From a virus: a stretch of DNA of 22,181 nucleotides. Under the pieces are notes generated by a model. It ran no database searches. It saw only the letters and a list, made by a program, of their open reading frames with translations, and was not told the origin of the DNA. The translations under genes were made by a program, and so were the position numbers. Below, one piece after another: positions 19,125-22,181 of the stretch. The stretch spans positions 1 to 22,181 of IMG/VR virus record IMGVR_UViG_3300046329_000062; one strand, 5' to 3'. Position 1 is the stretch's first letter. Each line of letters opens with the position of its first letter.

Positions 19125-20329
19125 CGTTCACCCCTAAAATATAACGCCGTTGTTTCTTTTTTACTGGTAGTCTTTTTAACTACTTTTGCTTTCTTTTTTA
19201 CCGCTTCTTTTTCGGGTATCTCTTCTAAAATATCAAAAGATAACGAGCTTATTAATGTAATTGTACACGTTGAACCGCTGGTATCAATACTAAAATCAAT
19301 GGCAGATATTAACCAATTCACAGTTATATCTGTATATTCTGATTGTACTGTTGTTAATGTGTTTATCTCCCACAGTTGATTATTTGACTGCCTCCAGCCT
19401 TGAACCTTTGCAGTTATTTTTCTACTGTTTGATTGTCTATTGCCGACTTCCCATTGCGCTCGTTTTAAGCAGTCTGTTTGTGTGCTTTGTTGTTCAGCTT
19501 CAATAATCAGCGGTCTGTATCTGTTTAATTTTCCTATACTATTTTTAGATATTACTGCTGCATTAGGTTTAACTCTATTTTGTAAATCAGCAGTTGAATA
19601 TTGATTTTGACTGTTTACGTCTTGAACTGCACCGCTTGACTGCCCTTTAACTGATATTTCACTAAATAAATTCGTAAAGTCGTCGGCTATTTCAAGTGAT
19701 AACAAATTACCGCCCAGTACTAAGCCATCATAAGATGATCCATTTAATCCTGCGCGAGTAACAATTAAACCGCCATTTCTATCACTAACTAATAAAACAC
19801 CTTGCGACTTGCACACTTCTTTTAGTGTTTCGTGTGCAGTTTGTGAACCTTCACCAGTAGTTTTTTTCTTAAACTTACCACCGCCGTTTAAAGCCAGTTT
19901 TTTTGGTACTTTAAGTTTAGTTGCTTGTTTTTTTAAATACCCAGTACTATTACTGTCTAACTGGGTATACAATAAAATATTAAAAGGCTTAAGAATATCA
20001 ATTGCAACTGCTTCAAAAGATAAGTTTTGCCATTGTTTAGGCTTTACGCTACAGTCTACTAAATCGCCCGTTTTATCGCGTCCTTGTACATTTATTGCCG
20101 TGCTGTTGGCTTCTAGTCTTAATGTTTTGCTATCAATATAACCACTAATTAATACGTCTTTACCAAACTTTAAAACGCATTCATCACCTGCAGTAATTTC
20201 CCACGCGTCCAACATATTGGCTATTTCTAAACTAAACGAACCCGCTAAATTCTCAATAGAATGATTGACGCTAACACTTAACCAGTTATCGTAAACTTTA
20301 TTATTAACGATTAATTCTACTTTATCCAT
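19121..20329 (-). CDS. Baseplate hub protein, Mu P (gp44)-like
   Basis: A 402-residue protein. The start (VELIVNNKVYDNWLSVSVNH, SFSLEIANMLDAWEITAGDE, VLISGYIDSKTLRLEANSTA) matches the Mu gp44/P2 gpD hub family, and WQNLSFEAVAIDILKPFNI and the later RYRPLIIEAEQQSTQTDCLK fit as well. It sits between the circularization protein and the spike, as in Mu. A lysine-rich tail (EKEAVKKKAKVVKKTTSKKE) at the C-terminus looks like a local addition. The gene follows its neighbour without a gap. Confidence 0.9.
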   Translation of the reverse strand: MDKVELIVNNKVYDNWLSVSVNHSIENLAGSFSLEIANMLDAWEITAGDECVLKFGKDVLISGYIDSKTLRLEANSTAINVQGRDKTGDLVDCSVKPKQWQNLSFEAVAIDILKPFNILLYTQLDSNSTGYLKKQATKLKVPKKLALNGGGKFKKKTTGEGSQTAHETLKEVCKSQGVLLVSDRNGGLIVTRAGLNGSSYDGLVLGGNLLSLEIADDFTNLFSEISVKGQSSGAVQDVNSQNQYSTADLQNRVKPNAAVISKNSIGKLNRYRPLIIEAEQQSTQTDCLKRAQWEVGNRQSNSRKITAKVQGWRQSNNQLWEINTLTTVQSEYTDITVNWLISAIDFSIDTSGSTCTITLISSLSFDILEEIPEKEAVKKKAKVVKKTTSKKETTALYFRGER

Positions 20330-21610
20330 TTAATTTATAATCGCTATTTTTTGATTGTGTGGTACAAATAAAGGATTGGCTATTGCATTACGCTCAATCA
20401 ATAACTCATCGTTCAACTCGCCATAGTGTCTATATGCCGTTACAATCAAGGGCGTAAATGTTTGGCTCATTGTCGTATCACATAAATTAGTGTAATTAAT
20501 TCTTGATAAATAATCACTTTGACTAGTCAAATATTGCAATATATCAGTACGCGTGTTTACTAGTTTTGATTGTGTCTCATCAAAAATGTATTGACTGCTT
20601 AAATCATAAATTTGATTAGTAATTAATTCGCTAAAATCAGTACGCAACACTTTCATATCATCAATTGTTAATACTGTAACTTCGTTAAAGTTTAAATCAC
20701 GTTCACTTACTTTATTAATAATTAGTTCGCCCTGCCTAACTACTGATGCAGTTTGTATTAAGTTTTTTATTGCGTTATTATTAATTTCTTGTTGTTTACG
20801 TGATTTTGTTTTATAGGTCGGTAACGGAGCGACTGCCCAATTTTTGATTGCTGTTACGTCATTAATTGATTTAATAATATTAATAATATTTAAACTTAAT
20901 AGCACTGCCGACAAATTTGCACCAAATACAATTTGTCTTAATTGTTGTTTGGCATATTGAATAGTTTGATAAGTTTGTAGGGCTACATTGTTAATATTAC
21001 TGGTAAATGACTGGGTACTAACAACATTGTTTACTTTTTCTAAAAATGAATTGATTTGATTAATTGCACTTTCACGCACAAAACCCGCCGTATTCTCAAC
21101 AGTAAATAAACTATTAAAATCAGTCTGCATAGCCTCATAACTGGCTAAACAAGACAATTCAGCACTAGCCTTTTTATCAAATAAATTATTTGAGTTTGAA
21201 TTACCGTTAAATACTTTTTTACCAGCTTCGATAAAAGTAAACGTAAACGCAACTAATCCACCTTCTTTAGTAGAAGTTTCAGTAATATTAAAATCGGTAA
21301 TATGCCCTGTCAGTTCACCATAAAATGGGTTAGTAAATACGCCTTCGCCATCTGTCTCTATCAGTTTAATTAAAAAATCACGTTCTAAAAATGGATTAAA
21401 ATTATTCTCTTTGTTAGCAACTAAAAAGCCATTAATTGTTTGTGATCTATTTTTACGTCCTAAATCTTCAACGAACGGATTATCACGCTGTACAAATTCG
21501 TGTACAACCACGCGGCGGCCTAAATTAAAATCGCTACTTTCAACGTTAAACTGAATGCTACCTGCCCTATTTTGAAACTTAGCAATAAACAATTCTTTTA
21601 AGTAATTCAC
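20330..21610 (-). CDS. DNA circularization protein N-like (Mu gp43)
   Basis: A 426-residue protein starting with GTG that overlaps the tape-measure stop (GTGA). The N-terminal ~130 residues match the DNA circulation family N-terminus: FQNRAGSIQFNVESSDFNLGRRVVVHEF (residues ~12-39), LGRKNRSQTINGFLV, then LTGHITDFNITETSTKEGGL. The rest is helical. Despite the name, it is a virion tail protein between the tape measure and the hub in Mu. The order and size fit the Mu gene. Confidence 0.9.
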   Translation of the reverse strand: MNYLKELFIAKFQNRAGSIQFNVESSDFNLGRRVVVHEFVQRDNPFVEDLGRKNRSQTINGFLVANKENNFNPFLERDFLIKLIETDGEGVFTNPFYGELTGHITDFNITETSTKEGGLVAFTFTFIEAGKKVFNGNSNSNNLFDKKASAELSCLASYEAMQTDFNSLFTVENTAGFVRESAINQINSFLEKVNNVVSTQSFTSNINNVALQTYQTIQYAKQQLRQIVFGANLSAVLLSLNIINIIKSINDVTAIKNWAVAPLPTYKTKSRKQQEINNNAIKNLIQTASVVRQGELIINKVSERDLNFNEVTVLTIDDMKVLRTDFSELITNQIYDLSSQYIFDETQSKLVNTRTDILQYLTSQSDYLSRINYTNLCDTTMSQTFTPLIVTAYRHYGELNDELLIERNAIANPLFVPHNQKIAIIN

Positions 21611-22181
21611 GCTGTCATACTCCCTGTTTTGGCGTTAAGCACAAAGTTTTTATTGTTTGATTGTAACGCTGTAACACTCGGTTTACCGTTTTGATTAATA
21701 TTTATATCAATCTTTCCCGATACTGCATTGTTGTTATTTGCCATTAGGTTTTTATTCTGCACTGCTTTATTTTGAGACAGTAAATTGTTTATATTGTTTG
21801 TATTTTTTACATTATTTAAATTGGCTATGTTTTTTATATTACTAACATTGTTAATATTACTTGTACTTTTTATGTTTGAAGAATTAAAAGTAGGCATTTT
21901 TAAAGGTTTTGTCGGGGTAATAGCTGGGGCAATATTTAGCGGTTTTGTTGCGTCAGTTGCTTTTTGCGTATCAGCCCACAACGCTTTAGTTGCTGGGAAA
22001 GCCATTGAAGCGTCTATTTTTTTGCCTGCTAATCTATCCCATATTAAACCTGCTAAATGCAGCCCATCAATAAATAATGTAAGCACAGTCATAACGCCTT
22101 TAATTGCACCGCCGACAACTTCACCCGCCAATTTACCTGCCGCTGCCCAACTTGCAAAGCCGTCTTTAGATTGTGTTGTAA
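21607..22181 (-). CDS. C-terminal part of the tail tape measure protein (Mu gp42-like)
   Basis: The frame is open to the right edge; codons upstream of 22131 read TTQSKDGFASWAAAGKLAGEVV, and the codon at 22131 is an internal TTG, not a start. A hydrophobic helix (MTVLTLFIDGLHLAGLIWD region) follows. Then comes an Asn-rich stretch with many NIxN/NINN units (SNIKSTSNINNVSNIKNIAN and onward), and a final strand KIDININQNGKPSV. Position before gene N and this ending agree with a tape measure. The Asn-rich stretch is low-complexity and probably flexible. Confidence 0.75.
   Translation of the reverse strand, partial: TTQSKDGFASWAAAGKLAGEVVGGAIKGVMTVLTLFIDGLHLAGLIWDRLAGKKIDASMAFPATKALWADTQKATDATKPLNIAPAITPTKPLKMPTFNSSNIKSTSNINNVSNIKNIANLNNVKNTNNINNLLSQNKAVQNKNLMANNNNAVSGKIDININQNGKPSVTALQSNNKNFVLNAKTGSMTA

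Overview
This window is a piece of an AT-rich bacteriophage or prophage. The likely host is a Gram-negative, probably gammaproteobacterial, low-GC bacterium. That rests on the Mu-like contractile-tail baseplate genes, the lambda-type NinB/NinG recombination pair, Rha-family regulators, a short lipoprotein and extended -10 promoters. No integrase, terminase, capsid gene or CI-type repressor lies inside the window, so neither lifestyle nor species can be fixed.

Layout. From 1 to 12456 everything is on the + strand: early, replication and accessory genes. From 12430 to the right edge everything is on the - strand: lysis and tail genes. The two blocks converge with a 27-base tail-to-tail overlap. 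The left block holds: (i) two tandem paralogous small proteins and a Panacea-domain (DUF4065) protein; (ii) a Rha/KilAC antirepressor; (iii) a ParB-like protein, an SF2 helicase and a Toprim primase, bracketed by two copies of one palindrome; (iv) a 953-base gene-poor stretch with an AT-rich inverted repeat, a candidate ~375-nt structured RNA, a possible micro-ORF and a tRNA-Pro; (v) a second Rha protein; (vi) an accessory cassette ending in a single-domain ABC-type ATPase, then a lipoprotein and a DUF3310 protein; (vii) a third Rha protein; (viii) a tRNA-like RNA, tRNA-Trp and tRNA-Arg; (ix) NinB, NinG, a HigA-like HTH protein and a second Panacea protein, mostly overlapping one another.

The - strand block is read right to left: tape measure (partial), DNA-circularization protein N, hub P, gp45-like spike, gp46-like, a minor tail Z-like protein, baseplate J (gp47-like), gp48-like, two fibre genes, a fibre-associated small protein, a permuted-papain hydrolase, a putative holin and an M15 peptidase. 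Genes overlap or lie within a few bases of each other, except a 32-base gap between the two fibre genes, so this looks like one late operon whose promoter lies beyond the right edge.

The most striking content is RNA. At least five -10 elements (four with the 11-mer TATG[G/C]TATAAT or the extended form TGnTATAAT, one a plain TATAAT) fire directly into compact structured RNAs that begin 6-11 bases later. Two are a covarying kissing-hairpin family: hexaloop CGGCAA against TTGCCG, and CACGAA against TTCGTG, where the second hairpin is an intrinsic terminator. Two are a covarying three-way-junction plus pseudoknot family placed just upstream of the Shine-Dalgarno of Rha-domain genes. A fifth has a tRNA-like 7-bp plus 5-bp/7-nt-loop end. 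I recognise none of these as a named class. Together they suggest that this phage controls its antirepressor and accessory genes through its own structured leaders or small RNAs.
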